Positions 1 to 10,971 of a stretch of DNA of 64,000 bases are shown piece after piece (within the stretch, counting starts at the first letter, position 1; the number at the start of each line of letters is the position of its first letter). The notes beneath the pieces were generated by a model. That model saw only the letters and a program-made list of their open reading frames with translations. It was not told the DNA's origin and searched no databases. The stretch comes from Viola odorata (Eukaryota; Streptophyta; Magnoliopsida; Malpighiales; Violaceae): positions 51,130,564 through 51,194,563 of the forward strand of contig OY829543.1 of the NCBI GenBank assembly GCA_963691705.1, in the 5' to 3' direction. Made by a program: the position numbers and the translations under genes.

Positions 1-516
1 AGAAACCCAAACGAAAATGAGCCCGAGTGTTCACCAAGGGCTTATTCACGTACACCGGTATTATCCCCGTTATCGTTGTTGTATTCCGGTTGTTCCCACA
101 CACGTGCCTTGTGCGACTTTTAAAACGTGTCGAACATCCCGCCGAAACCAAAGAGTCAATAATAATGATGACCTTCGCCGTGGTTGACATGGCACACACC
201 TACCCATAAAAAGTGGACCCTTCATTAAATGCTTGTGCCCTTATTCTCCCAAAATGACAGTCCATCAGTGCGCGTGTACATCAAATGCATCCCTTCGATT
301 TCCATAAAATCATTCGAAGTGACACAACTCACGCCCTTTCCTTACAAATAACGATTTGATTTCTTTTTCCTTCTTCTTTCGCCTTTAAATTGCCAGAGAA
401 AACCCTAAACTCTTTCCTTTCGTAACTCTCAACAAGTTTCATCGCCGCGCCGCTCCTTCAATCATCGCAGGTACAAAATCCTCTCTTTTCCCTAATTTCG
501 TACTCCCCTTTTATCC
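1..516 (+). other. Leader and upstream region of the antisense gene in the first Tat element
   Basis: This stretch has no credible ORF. It lies inside the retrotransposon, between its missing 3' LTR and the start of the antisense gene at 517, and so should hold that gene's promoter and 5' UTR. The last 160 bases are pyrimidine-rich, as in many plant leaders. Bases 1-60 resemble 3276-3365 (see that repeat). Confidence 0.5.
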
Positions 517-3086
517 ATGGCTCCTCGCGTTCGCCCCGTTGCCAAAGCCATCGAAGAGATGGACATTATGCCTTCTCTAATCTGGAAAAAAGAAACTCTA
601 GAGGCCATCCTTGCTAGCATGAAGGCAAAAATTCCCGACGGTTGTCGTATCCTTATTGCTGGCCCTGACCTCAGACTTAACAACGCCATGTCCAGCAAAC
701 GCCTCATTCTGTATACCAAAATGTTCTCATATGGGTTTCGATTACCCGTTCCTGCTATGGTGTTAGATCTACTCAAGAGGACCGCCCTTAACCCAGCGCA
801 AATAACTCCCCCCTCTTGGACCTATATCTCCTCCTTCATCCAGGTCTGCCGGATGTACGCGGTCAAACCTACCCTCAGGCTCTTCCGCCACTTCTTTCTA
901 CTTTACAGCCGTAAGGGAGTTATCAGTTTTGGTCCTAGATGGCACACAGATGAAATCTTCCCTTTTCTCCAAAATTTACAGAAAATTGAAGAGTCAGTTA
1001 AACTCTGGAAGGAAAATTTCTTTATAATTGAGTTACCGGAAGCTTGGTGGCGGCCCGACTTCAAATTTGCCATTGTTGATAGTGACTGGAAGCTTCCACT
1101 GGACCTTTCAAACGATGAAAAGAAGGATATTGCCAAGCTTGTTAGCATACAGACTCCATTTCACGTGAAAAAACTGGCTACCGGTGTCCCACTCAAAGAT
1201 TGTGGGGAAAGTGAGCATCTAGGATGAAATTTGTCGCATACTTCTTTCCTTGATCCTTATGTTCTTCTTTTATTTTTCTTGCAGTTGTTCCTCCTGGTTG
1301 GAAGCCAACCTGTATGAGACGTCAAGAGAAAAGGAAAGTTGCCGCCCAGCCTATTGCTCCAACAATCCCAAAAAAGAAAAGAGGTTCCGGTTCCGGATCC
1401 GGCAGGATCACCGTTTCTATTCCTCAGCCGTTAGCCCAAACTGCTTTTGTCTCCACGTCTTCAGACCCGAAATTCACCAGTGTCGCTACCGAGATTGACC
1501 AAGTTACCGATCAGGAGATAGCTGAAGACGTCGATCTCAAAGTAGCTGCTGAAATTATTGCTGGTACCGATCAAACTATTCCTCCTGTTGTCCTGACTGT
1601 TGAGGATTCCGCCGACGGGGACAGGATGCCAATCAAATCCCTAGTTTCCATGGGAAAAAGGGTAAAAAGGAAGATGTCCTCCGAACGACCGTCGAAGGAA
1701 GTCTGCAAACTTCGAATTTCTGGTGAGGATTCATTTGCCAGAGACGACGGAAACAATCCTCCTTCTCCTTCACTCGGTGCAATGGTTAACGCTGAACCCG
1801 TTACCCCACCAGTTACACCGGGTGAGATTCCGATTGCCGCACAGGAAACCGTTATCCCTCCTACTTCTCCAAGCAATGCTGCGGAAACTGATTCTGAGAG
1901 AACCTTATCCTCTACCTCAGTTCCGATTCCAAATGTAGCTTTAGTTGGCGAAACCAGGGTTGAAGGGAACGTTCCTCCTACCCAAGCTTCCAGTGTGGAT
2001 CCTGCCAATCCACTTGGTCTTAATGCAATGTTCACCGCGACCTCCGGGAAAAGTCCCGTCAACTCTCTAGGTGACCCCCATCTTCCTCTTTTTCATATGC
2101 TGCCTAGAGACAAGCTTCCTCTGCTTCCTATTTCGGATGTTAGTCTCTCTTATCCTCCTAATCTTACCGTAAGGCTGTCAGGCGAAGGTTCCAGCAATGC
2201 TCCCATTGGCGAGCTAAATCTTCGAAACTTTGCCTATGAAAGCTGTCAAGCACTTGGGATGCCGGATCCTAGCGCTCAAGATATTCAAATGGGTCGACTG
2301 ATTTCTGAGATGATGACCTCTGATGCTGACAGAGCCAAATTTCACAAGGCAACCCTCAGTGCTCAGCTAGACTACTGTCGCAACCTTTCCTATACTCAGA
2401 TGGCTTATCTCCAGTATACTTACGAAACCGTTGCATTACGTATCAATACTCAGGTGAGCCTTCTTGACAAATTGCAAGCGGATAAAACATTTTTACAAGA
2501 TGAACTCTCAAACACCGCAGAGCTTCAACAGAAAACGAATGAAACGGTAACCCTCCTCCAGGCAGAGCTAGCCGAATCAAAGCAGAGGGAAGAGACTCTG
2601 GCAGCTTCTGTACAAACTTTGACTGACTCTGTTCATAAGTTGTCTGAAACCATTACCGAGAAAGAGCAGCTTGCCTTCTCTCTTCAAGAAGAATTTACCG
2701 TTCATAAGGTGTCCATGGAGCAAGAACTGTCTTTGGTGCAACAGGACTTGGCCGCTACTCAACAAAGTCTGGCAGAGAAGCAGACGTTGCTTGACGTCGT
2801 TCCTGGTCGGATCGAGAACTGGAGGAATGCTAGTGCTAAGGCCGTCATTATGGGCTGTGTGGATTACTATGGGACGAAAATTTTTAACCCCACCAGAGCC
2901 GGCCATTATGGTGATCTCCGGATCCAAGCCCTTAAAGAAGAAGACTTTGACAAAGTGAGCAGTGACGACGACTCCAGCGGGGCTGATGACGATGATGATG
3001 CCGTTGACGATGATGATGACAATGATGATGCTAATGTCAACGTAGAAGTTCCACCTGGGAACCCTTCATCTCCCCTAGCCACATGA
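517..3086 (+). CDS. Antisense extra gene of the first Tat element, two exons (517-1210, 1285-3086)
   Basis: Two ORFs are separated by a 74-nt stretch (1211-1284) that starts GTGAGC and ends in a pyrimidine tract plus GCAG. Removing it joins them in frame (694 + 1802 nt) into about 831 residues. Residues 1-230 (MAPRVRP start) resemble the domain Pfam calls putative gypsy-type transposon (Transposase_28). The marker is a conserved core with YTKMFSYGF, LNPAQITPPSW and LFRHFF. After a Ser/Thr/Pro-rich linker comes a long coiled coil (about residues 590-740), then a conserved VPGRIENWR segment, then a tail of Asp runs. The homologue in the second Tat element (39390-41684) has the same domain order and an intron at the equivalent place. 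The orientation is opposite to gag-pol. Function is unknown. No disabling mutation is seen here although gag-pol of the same element is ruined. Confidence 0.75.
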
Positions 3087-3275
3087 AGACTCTCTCACCT
3101 CTTGAAGATTTTTTTGTAATAGATAGGGCCTTTCACAATTATCGGTTAATTTATGTGTACTTTAGCACTTTTTCTTTCTTAAGAAATTGCCTTTCCCGTT
3201 TACTCGTATTTCCCCTATTTTTGCTTTACACGCATAACAGATTACGAATTTTTCTTCACATATTATATATTTCCT

Positions 3276-3365
3276 AGAAACCCAAATGAAAACGGGCCTT
3301 TGTGTTTACCTAAGGCCTCATTTTCGTTCCTTGTAACATCCTTGCAGATGAAGCACGTACACCGT
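3276..3365 (+). repeat. Imperfect direct repeat bracketing the antisense gene
   Basis: The segment starting AGAAACCCAAATGAAAACG at 3276 resembles the first bases of the window (AGAAACCCAAACGAAAATG at 1). Both go on to CACGTACACCG (about 3353 and 47), with about 30 bases less in the left copy. The two copies lie on either side of the antisense gene. The left copy may extend beyond the window. Confidence 0.5.
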
Positions 3366-3494
3366 TTTACCCAAGTTTTTGTTTGTAAAACTTGGGTATA
3401 ACTTTACCGATACTGTTGTCGATAACTGGTACCGTTATCCGGAACCAATGCTCATGCTGGAATGCGTATTTGCCATATTGCTCATGTCAGTGAC

Positions 3495-3638
3495 ATTGCT
3501 TACCGGTGCTCATGCCGGAAAGATTTATACATTGCTTACCGGTGCTCATGCTGGTAAGACTCATATATTGCTTACCGGTGCTCATGCCGGTAAGACTTAT
3601 ATATTGCTTACCGGTGCTCATGCCGGTAAGACATATAT
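3495..3638 (+). repeat. 36-bp minisatellite, four units
   Basis: Units start at 3495, 3531, 3567 and 3603, followed by a partial unit. Each contains the inverted repeat TACCGG...CCGGTA (8-nt loop, first unit imperfect), so each unit can fold into a hairpin. The period is a multiple of three and reads as a 12-residue repeat (LLTGAHAGKTYI), but the ORF has no other support. It sits between the integrase end and the antisense gene, the variable spacer known in Tat/Ogre elements to breed satellite repeats. Confidence 0.9.
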
Positions 3639-3742
3639 TGTTTTGCCCATGCTCATGTTATAATCTGCATAAACTTAAAGAAGACCGGCATATTTTTTAA
3701 CGTGGTTCGGCCAATAATACCTACGTCCACAGTGTTATTTAT

Positions 3743-6700
3743 TTATTCATCAATTACAAATAGCACATCTGCTCTTGGATGATATAATTTTAGATTAACA
3801 ATATTCCAAGTGTCGGGTAAAGGAGTACCGTCCGTTTTCTCTAGGTGATACGCTCCTTTCCCGACAACTCGTGTTACCCGGTAGGGTCCATCCCAATTGG
3901 GACTCAACTTTCTCATTTCTTGCCCCGCAGCTCGTATATTATGAAGCACTAAATCACCCACTTTTAACAACCGTTCTCTGACCCTCCGGTTGTGGTACTT
4001 CGCCATCTTACGCTTGTACTGCAAATTTCTTGTAAATGCTTGCTCACGAAGTTCCGACAACAGGTCAAGTTGTGCTCGCAAAAGATCTGCGTTTCGTTCC
4101 TCGTCGAAATATTGCACCTTTAAGCTAACAACCCCAAGTTCCACCGGTGTTACAGCTTCAGTGCCATACGTCATTGCAAACGGTATTTCACCGATACTTG
4201 TCTTCTCTGTCATCCGGTAAGCCCACATTACATTTGGCAATTCATCCACCCATTTCCTGCTAGCTCCTTCTAAATTCTTCTTGATTCCGCTAAGTATGGT
4301 CCGGTTAGTAACTTCTGTTTGACCATTCGCCTGTGGATGTGCTACGGATGTGAATCGTTGCTCAATTGATAGTGACTGACATTTCCTTCGAAAGTAAGTA
4401 CTTGTGAACTGTGCTCCATTATCACTTACCAAGATCCTAGGAATGCCAAACCGGTAAATTACCTAGGTTTGAAAGAAATGCCATGCCTTTTCTGCTGTGA
4501 TCTTTGGAACTGCCATGGCTTCAGTCCACTTGGTGAAATAATCCACCGCAACAATTACAAAGCTAAGCTGTGAACGAGCTTCAGGAAAAGGCCCTAAGAT
4601 ATCAATTCGCCATTGAGCAAACGGGCAAGGACTGAGCATTGCCGTTATGTCCATTGTCGGTTGCCTAGGGATCCTAGCATACTCTTGACATACTTTGCAC
4701 GTCCTTACAAATTGATCACAATCTCCTCTAATTGTAGGCCAGTAAAAACCCATCCGCAGAACTTGTGCTGCCATAGTTCCCCCAGCAACATGCATTCCAC
4801 AAACTCCTTCATGAATCTCACGAAGCACATACCGTCCTTCTGCTTCAGAAATGCACTTGGCCGCAGGATAAGAAAAACAACGACAAATAAGCTCTCCATC
4901 ATATATAGAACACTTATCCACTCTTTTGAGAATTTTCATCTTCTCCTTGGAATCCTCCGGCAGCATTCTGTGTTTAAGGTAATTGCTTACCGGTACTCTC
5001 CAATCATCTTCTATTTCTGCCACACATAGAACGGACTGTTCTTCCATAAATGAAGGTGTTACAATCTCTTCCACTAAAACATCTTTGGGCATAACAACTG
5101 TTGGATCAGCGGCTAATTTGGCAATCTCATCTGCCTCTGAATTTTCTTCGCGAGGAACCTGCTCAATCTCCACTTGTATCCCTTGGTCCTTCACCATGGC
5201 TAACTCCCGTTGTACTTTTTCTAGATACCGGATCATCATGGGATTCCTGGCCTGAGATATGCCGTTAACTTGATCGGCAATTAATTTGGAATCCCCATGA
5301 ATCACCAAGCGTAACTTGCTTGAATCTTCATGATTACAGGCGCCCCTCATGCTTATCTCTTTCCCAATACGGAGTCCTGTTAACAGTGCTTCATACTCGG
5401 CCGCATTGTTGGATAACGACTTCAGAATTTAGAGTGCGTATCTCATCTTAATTTCGTCTGGACCGGAGATGATACCAGCTCCTGCAAATTCCTAGTTCTT
5501 TGCTCCATCCACATGAATCGTCCATGTGTCTTTGTAAGCTTCTGGCTGTTGCAAGAAAACATCATTGATTGTGCCGTCTTCACCTTCTTGTGAATCTGTA
5601 AATGTACATTCTGCAATAAAATCAGCTAGAATCTGAGCTTTGATTGATGGGCGTGCTTGATATTTCAACCCATATTGCTCTAATTCGATGGCCTAAATAA
5701 TCATTCTACCAGATGTTTCTGGCTTCTTAAATATCCGTCTTAACGGTTTATCCGTTAGTACAACTACCGGGTATGCTTGAAAGTATCTTGGCATCTTCCT
5801 AGTAGCCTGTATCAGGGCATAAGCGACCTTTTCCACCTTGCCATACCGGAGCTCGGCGTCTTTCAAGATTCTGCTGATAAAGCAAACGGGTCTGTGGATA
5901 CCATCCTCATCTCGTACCAACACAACACTCACTACCTCTTCAGCGACTCCCAAATACAGGTATAAAGTATCACCCTCTACCGGTCTTGTTAATAACAGAT
6001 CTGACGACAGATATTCTTTCATTTCAATGAAAGCTTTCTCACATTCCTCAGTCCAGCCGAATGGAGCTTTCTTTCTGATCAACTTAAAGAAAGGGAGGCA
6101 TCTCTCCCCTTGCTTTGAAATAAAACGGCTTAACGCGTTAAGCCTACCGGTAAGCCGTTGGACCTCCTTGACATTGAGGTGATATCATGGCGTGTATCGC
6201 TTGAAGCTTTGAGGGATTGGGCTGAATCCCTCTTCTGCTGACAATATACCCCAAGATTTTTCCCGTTTGGAAGGCAAACATGCACTTCTTGGGATTTACC
6301 TTCATTCCATACTGCCGCATGACCGTAAAAGCCTCTTCCAAGTCCACCAAGTGTGCTTTAAAGCTTTTACTCTTTATTAGCATGTCATCAACATAAACTT
6401 CCATGTTCCGAACGATTTGTGCCTCAAAGATCTTGTTGGTTGTTCTCTGGAAGGTTGCCCCTGCGTTCTTCAACCCAAAAGGCATTGCCTTATAACAATA
6501 AGTTGCCTTTGGTGTTATGAAGGCTGTCTTATCTTCATCCTCTATCACCATAGGAATCTGATGGTACCCGGAATTGGCGTCCAATGAGCTCAGATACTCA
6601 TACCCTGCCATCTGGTCAACCAACTGTTCTATCCTGGGAAGTGGATAACAATCCTTTGGACAAGCTTCATTCAAGTCCGTGAAATCTATGCACATTCTCT

Positions 6701-9431
6701 AGTCCCCGTTAGGCTTGGGAACCACTACCGGGTTGGCCAACCAGGGCGGGTATTGTATCTCCCGAATGAAGCCTACTTTCAGTAACTTTGCCACCTCCTT
6801 CTCGATGGCATCTGCCTTTTCCTTAGAGAATTAGCGTCGTTTTTGCTGTACCGGTTTAAACGTTGGGTCAATGTTCAAACGGTGTTCTGCCACTTCCCTA
6901 GGAATTCCCGGCATGTCTGATAGTGCCCAGGCGAATTCTCCAACACATTTCTGCAACAAACGGGTTAACTGTGCCTGCTCTTCTGCATTCAGTTTCTCAC
7001 TGATTAGGAAATTTTATCCTTTTATGCCTTCAACCGGTACTGGAACCATCTTTTCCATTGGCTGAGCTCGCCTCTCGTCCTGCTGATCAAAAGGATTGGA
7101 AGCTACGCATACGTACCGGTCACATGCGTCGCTGGTCATGACCATGTAACACTCTGCTGCCGACTTCTGATCACCCTTAATGGTGACAACTCCATCCCAA
7201 GAGGGATATTTGATTTTCAAGTGGCGTTGTGAAATTATAGCCCCGAAAGTGCTCAAAAATGGTCGCCCCAAAATACCATTATAAGGCAGATTAATGTCAA
7301 TTATCATGAATAGCTGCTGAGCTGTTCTCTTCCCGTTATCCTCCAAAAAGGAAACGGGAAAGAAAGTTACCCCTACAACTGGTATTGGAACACCGTCAAC
7401 CCCAATGATAAGGTTTCGGCATGAGATTAGCTCTTTCTCCGGGTGGTTCATCAGTTTATAAGCCTTGTACGACAATAGGTTAACGGCACTACCGTTATCA
7501 ATCAAAGTTCTAGCTATCCGGTAGCGTCCAACCACCGTTGTTACCACCATTGCTTCATTTTGAGGGTAAATGACGCCTTGCTCATCTTCCTCTGAGAACG
7601 AGATAATCATTCTATCTAATACATTAATCCCCATATCTTCTCTCAAAGGATTCTCTCATTTTCTCTTCTCTCCGACCGAAGATATCTCTGAATCCTCGAC
7701 TGTTGTACTGGAGGATCCTTCCACATTCTCGGTACCTCCTGCTATCAGAGATATTAAAGAGAAATCGCCCCTGGTTGCAGCCATGACCTCCTTTGCCTTA
7801 TCCTTCCATTTATCAACCACGGGGACTTCTTTAGGGCCCGTGTCCGCATCACTGGTCCGATAGTTGTTTTGTTGCTTATTAAACTCCTTTTGACGGCCGT
7901 GAGCTGCCATCTCCCCTAAATACCCATCTTCAATCAAACGTTCAATTGCCACTTTTAGTGTTCTGCAATCTTCCGTGTCATGACCGTCTGCCTTGTGGAA
8001 ACGGCAAAATAGGTCTTTTCGCTTGTCAAGGCTGATTCCAGGCTTATTTGTGGGGTATCTGATAGGATACCCTTTCCGTTCAATGATGGCCACTATTTCT
8101 GTTCTGGGTAACAGTAGTGACGAAGATCCGCGATCTGTGTTCCACCGAGAACGGGAACCCGATTTTGCCTTTCCGGTATATTCTTTCTGGCTCTTTTCTT
8201 CAACCTTTTTTGACGGGACCGTTTCAGCTCGTTTTTTCCTCTGATATTCCGCTTCCTCCGTTCTGGAATAGTTATGAGCCCGGATGCGCAAAAGGTCCAA
8301 CGTTGGTGGCGGATCAACCAACAACGTGTCCTCTAGCTTGTCATAATTGCAATTTTGCTTCATTGCTTCCACAACGATCTCCACCGTTACGTCAGTCATG
8401 ATGGCCATCTCTAGATTGAATCTTTCTAGGTATGCTTTTAAGGACTCATCCGGTTTCCGTTTGATATCAAATAAATCTGCAGAAGATTTTTTGAGAGGAA
8501 TAGAAATGCTGAATCTGCTCCGGAATCGCTCTTCCATATGAGAAAAGGTTTCTATGGAACCTATCGGTAACCCTTCGAACCATTTTCTCGCTGCTCCTGT
8601 GAGTGTAAGAACAAAAAGCTGGCACAAAGCTTCATCCTTTCGTGTCTGGATTTTTACGAAGTCTTTTACCCTATTTAGATGAGCGATGAGATCTTTCGTT
8701 CCATCATACTGCTTAGTTGGAATCCTGACCCTTCTGCTGACCTGGTATCGACGAACCCGGTAACTTAAAGGATGCTTTGGGTCGTCATCTCGCTCCCTCC
8801 TTCGCTCAGAGGATATTGAGCGGGAATCTCTGCGAGCCTTTTCTCTACCTCTTCGACGGCTAATCGACCGACGGGTTTCCGGGGTCCTGTCCCTGCTATA
8901 CCTGCCCTCTGATTTCCTTTCTCCTCAGCGAGACTGACTGCGATGGGCACTGCGCCTTTCCCCCTGATCACTTTCCCTGTCCAGGTTTTCCCTGTCTCCT
9001 TCCTCCACTACTGGTGGAACAATGACTGACGACAATCTTGGTGGGACTTGCTGGTCTCTCATGGGCTGAGTCATCTGCTGAAGTGGTTGGGATGCAACTA
9101 GAGGCGTAGTGAAGATCGGTAGATGATGGTTATACGCTGCAGGTCGTGGGACCAGGTTTGATAGCCATGACATCATCTCATCCATCCTATGATGCAGTAC
9201 CGCCATTGAGTCTGCATTTGGGGGCAACGATGTTGCCAGTGCACTTGGTCCCGGAAATGGCGTGTTTGGCGTTGCCGAGTTGTCACCCGGAGTTCGAAGG
9301 AAATCCAAGTGACGGAAGAGTGGGTTGGGTCCCGCATTCAACGGAGTTACCAACGGAGGAAACGTGGAAAATCCTTGCGTTGGAACCCCAGATGCATTTG
9401 TGGATGCTGCAGCTTGCTGTTCAGAAGTCAT
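3743..9431 (-). pseudogene. gag-pol polyprotein remnant of the first Tat element
   Basis: Minus-strand pieces can be read in order. They are the gag N-terminus (9431-8925), gag core with a Cx2Hx4GHx4C-like knuckle (8627-7656), and aspartic protease with DNGS in the active-site position (7646-7014). RT follows with YVDDM (6695-6144), then RNase H (6082-5693). The archaeal-type RNase H and integrase zinc finger lie in 5690-4463, and the integrase core with SDNG in 4432-3743. Lesions I can place by comparison with the second element: TAG at 6699-6701, 5693-5695, 5492-5494 and 4463-4465; TAA near 7015, 6828 and 5430; a frameshift near 6165; and several breaks in gag between 8925 and 8627. It is non-coding in practice. 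Confidence 0.92.
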
Positions 9432-9519
9432 CTTCGCAACAGTTACCTGGAGTAAACAAAGTTTTTTGAAAGAAAAAGAAGAGTTTGGATTATCAGGATG
9501 TCTCGCTTAACAATCCAAA

Positions 9520-9538
9520 GCTCTCAATGAAAGCACCA
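9520..9538 (-). other. Primer-binding site of the first Tat element
   Basis: On the minus strand TGGTGCTTTCATTGAGAGC begins two bases after the LTR end. The identical sequence lies two bases after the 5' LTR of the second element (32616). I do not assign the primer tRNA. Confidence 0.8.
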
Positions 9539-9540
9539 AA

Positions 9541-10115
9541 TGATAATATATAAAATAATAGGACTCCTCGGGAATTGTTGTGGATGACGTGTCTTCAAGA
9601 TTTGACCTTGTTTGACCTGCAAAGCGCCGGAGGGAGTCTCCGGCGTAGATTCTCCGACGGTCAAGTTAATAATCTGTTTGTGTATAGCAATTGTTCTGTA
9701 AATCAGTATGAGTGCGCGTACCTGTAGCCTTCCTTTCCTCTGGCTATTTATAGATTTGAATCCCTTGACCGTTACAGATGGTTTAATATAGACCATTAAT
9801 GTCTGCTCATCAATTCCTGCCATTATTGGCGACTTAAACCCCATTTAAGTGTTGTGTAATGCATGGAAACGGTTACACCAGAACCGTTACGCCTGGCCAA
9901 GGACGGTCATTATGGCCACCGGTATACTCGTTACCCTTCTTTGGGCACCGGTCTTCCTGCGGGATAACGACTCTCTTGTATGGATACCGATTACCACATC
10001 TATTAGTGCCAAATTGTCAACCCAAACGGTCGCTCCACCTACGTGGCCGTATGCTGACTAGTCAAACCTCTGGCAAAAGACTAGAACACCCTTGTGATTC
10101 TCTTATAAGTTATCA
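9541..10115 (-). repeat. 5' LTR of the first Tat element (575 bp)
   Basis: In plus orientation it starts TGATAATATA and ends AAGTTATCA. These ends match the terminal TGATAA...TTATCA of the second Tat element, and the PBS follows directly. No second copy is in the window, so age cannot be estimated. Confidence 0.85.
9744..9752 (-). promoter_or_regulatory. TATA box of the first Tat element's LTR
   Basis: TATAAATAG on the minus strand inside the LTR, about 205 bases upstream of the LTR/PBS junction, in the place expected for the start of the genomic transcript. Confidence 0.55.
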
Positions 10116-10730
10116 CTAGGCGTGCAGTTAGTTTGACTTGGAGCGCGATTTTCTTTCATGTCGAAGTGAAGCAAGAGGCTAGGATACACTAAAATGGTTA
10201 GTTATTTGGATAGGAATATAACCGTAGTAGTTCAATCTATGGCTTGCCTTATGCCTTCGAGCAATGGATTGTGCTGAAATAATAAAGTACAAGTAGACCT
10301 ATACTAATTTAAGTGTTGCCTGTCTTCTGCTGTCGTGTGATTGGATATGTTGGGATTGTTTGGTGTGGGATGTCTTATTGGTATGTGAGGTTAGTCTGCT
10401 TTCATTGAAAAGTGAAAGGTATTTGTCTAAAAGTTGATTCGATATAAGCTGTGGTGGGTTTACTCCCTCTGGTTTGTTGAAAGTATAACATCCTGGTGTA
10501 GTCTATTGTATATCTATTGGAGGTATTTAGCCTGTTGTCTTTCGTGTAACTGCATCAGTTATTGGACAACTATACTAAATTAATATCAATTGCGAACTGG
10601 AACATCTATTATGATGTCAAATTATTTGCACTTGCCTTTGTTGTTGTGCATTAAAATACTAATTATTTTCATTTGGTTTGTTACTTTTATCAACTTCGGA
10701 GTGTCTTATCTGTGGTATGTATGTATTCAG
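10116..10730 (+). other. Probable intron of the SGR2-like gene
   Basis: No ORF or repeat of note. It is AT-rich, ends in a TTTG/ATGTATTCAG acceptor and is followed by an exon that starts in codon phase 2. It is bounded on the left by the retrotransposon LTR. Confidence 0.5.
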
Positions 10731-10971
10731 GAACTACTGGAGGGACTATGATACTGTGCTCTTCATTTTGAAACACCTGTATAGAGATACACCTGCAGAT
10801 GGCAACTCACCCAAGGATTCTAGTCAAGGCACCTCAAAAGATGAAATAAGGTCATCCGGGTGGTCTAATCAAAGAGAGATTGCTGAGGAGGAACTTCCTT
10901 TAACATTTTCTGACAGTATGATGGTTAGAAACTTCTCAAGGAAAGCTAAGAGGTTTGTACCCAAGACTTAG
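10731..10971 (+). CDS. Terminal exon of a DDHD-domain phospholipase gene (SGR2-like)
   Basis: The exon begins after a CAG acceptor with the last base of a codon, then reads NYWRDYDTVLFILKHLYRD and ends at TAG 10969-10971, 80 residues in all. The Tyr-Trp...Asp-x-x-Leu-Phe-x-Leu-Lys-x-Tyr pattern is the C-terminal end of the DDHD domain of PA-PLA1 family phospholipases. In plants this family is SGR2, an endomembrane phospholipase A1-like protein needed for gravitropism. A polar tail rich in Ser and Glu follows, with NFSRKAKRF near the end. The three preceding exons of such a gene are found in the window at 45184-45520 and 63244-63290, to the right, so this exon must belong to another copy or to a rearranged gene. 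Its own upstream exons would lie left of the Tat insertion, outside the window. Confidence 0.75.

Larger units (their letters stand above)
1..10115 (-). mobile_element. Ty3/gypsy Tat-lineage LTR retrotransposon, decayed, 3' end outside window
   Basis: Read on the minus strand the order is 5' LTR (9541-10115), primer-binding site, gag, protease, reverse transcriptase, RNase H, a second (archaeal-type) RNase H, integrase, a tandem-repeat spacer, then a gene in the opposite orientation (517-3086). A second RNase H plus an antisense extra ORF is characteristic of the plant Tat lineage. The 3' LTR would lie left of base 1, so the element is cut by the window edge and its target-site duplication cannot be checked (the five bases right of the LTR are CTAGG). 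gag-pol holds many stops and frameshifts, so it cannot supply its own proteins. The element lies in the last intron of an SGR2-like gene if the exon at 10731 belongs to a gene extending leftward. Confidence 0.93.

Noticed and set aside
1..480. 3' LTR of the first Tat element inside the window
   Set aside because: No similarity to the LTR at 9541-10115 (no TGATAATATA or AAGTTATCA ends); the LTR must lie further left.
3495..3638. CRISPR-like array of hairpin repeats
   Set aside because: Units are directly adjacent with no unique spacers, and the genome is a plant; this is a minisatellite inside a retrotransposon.
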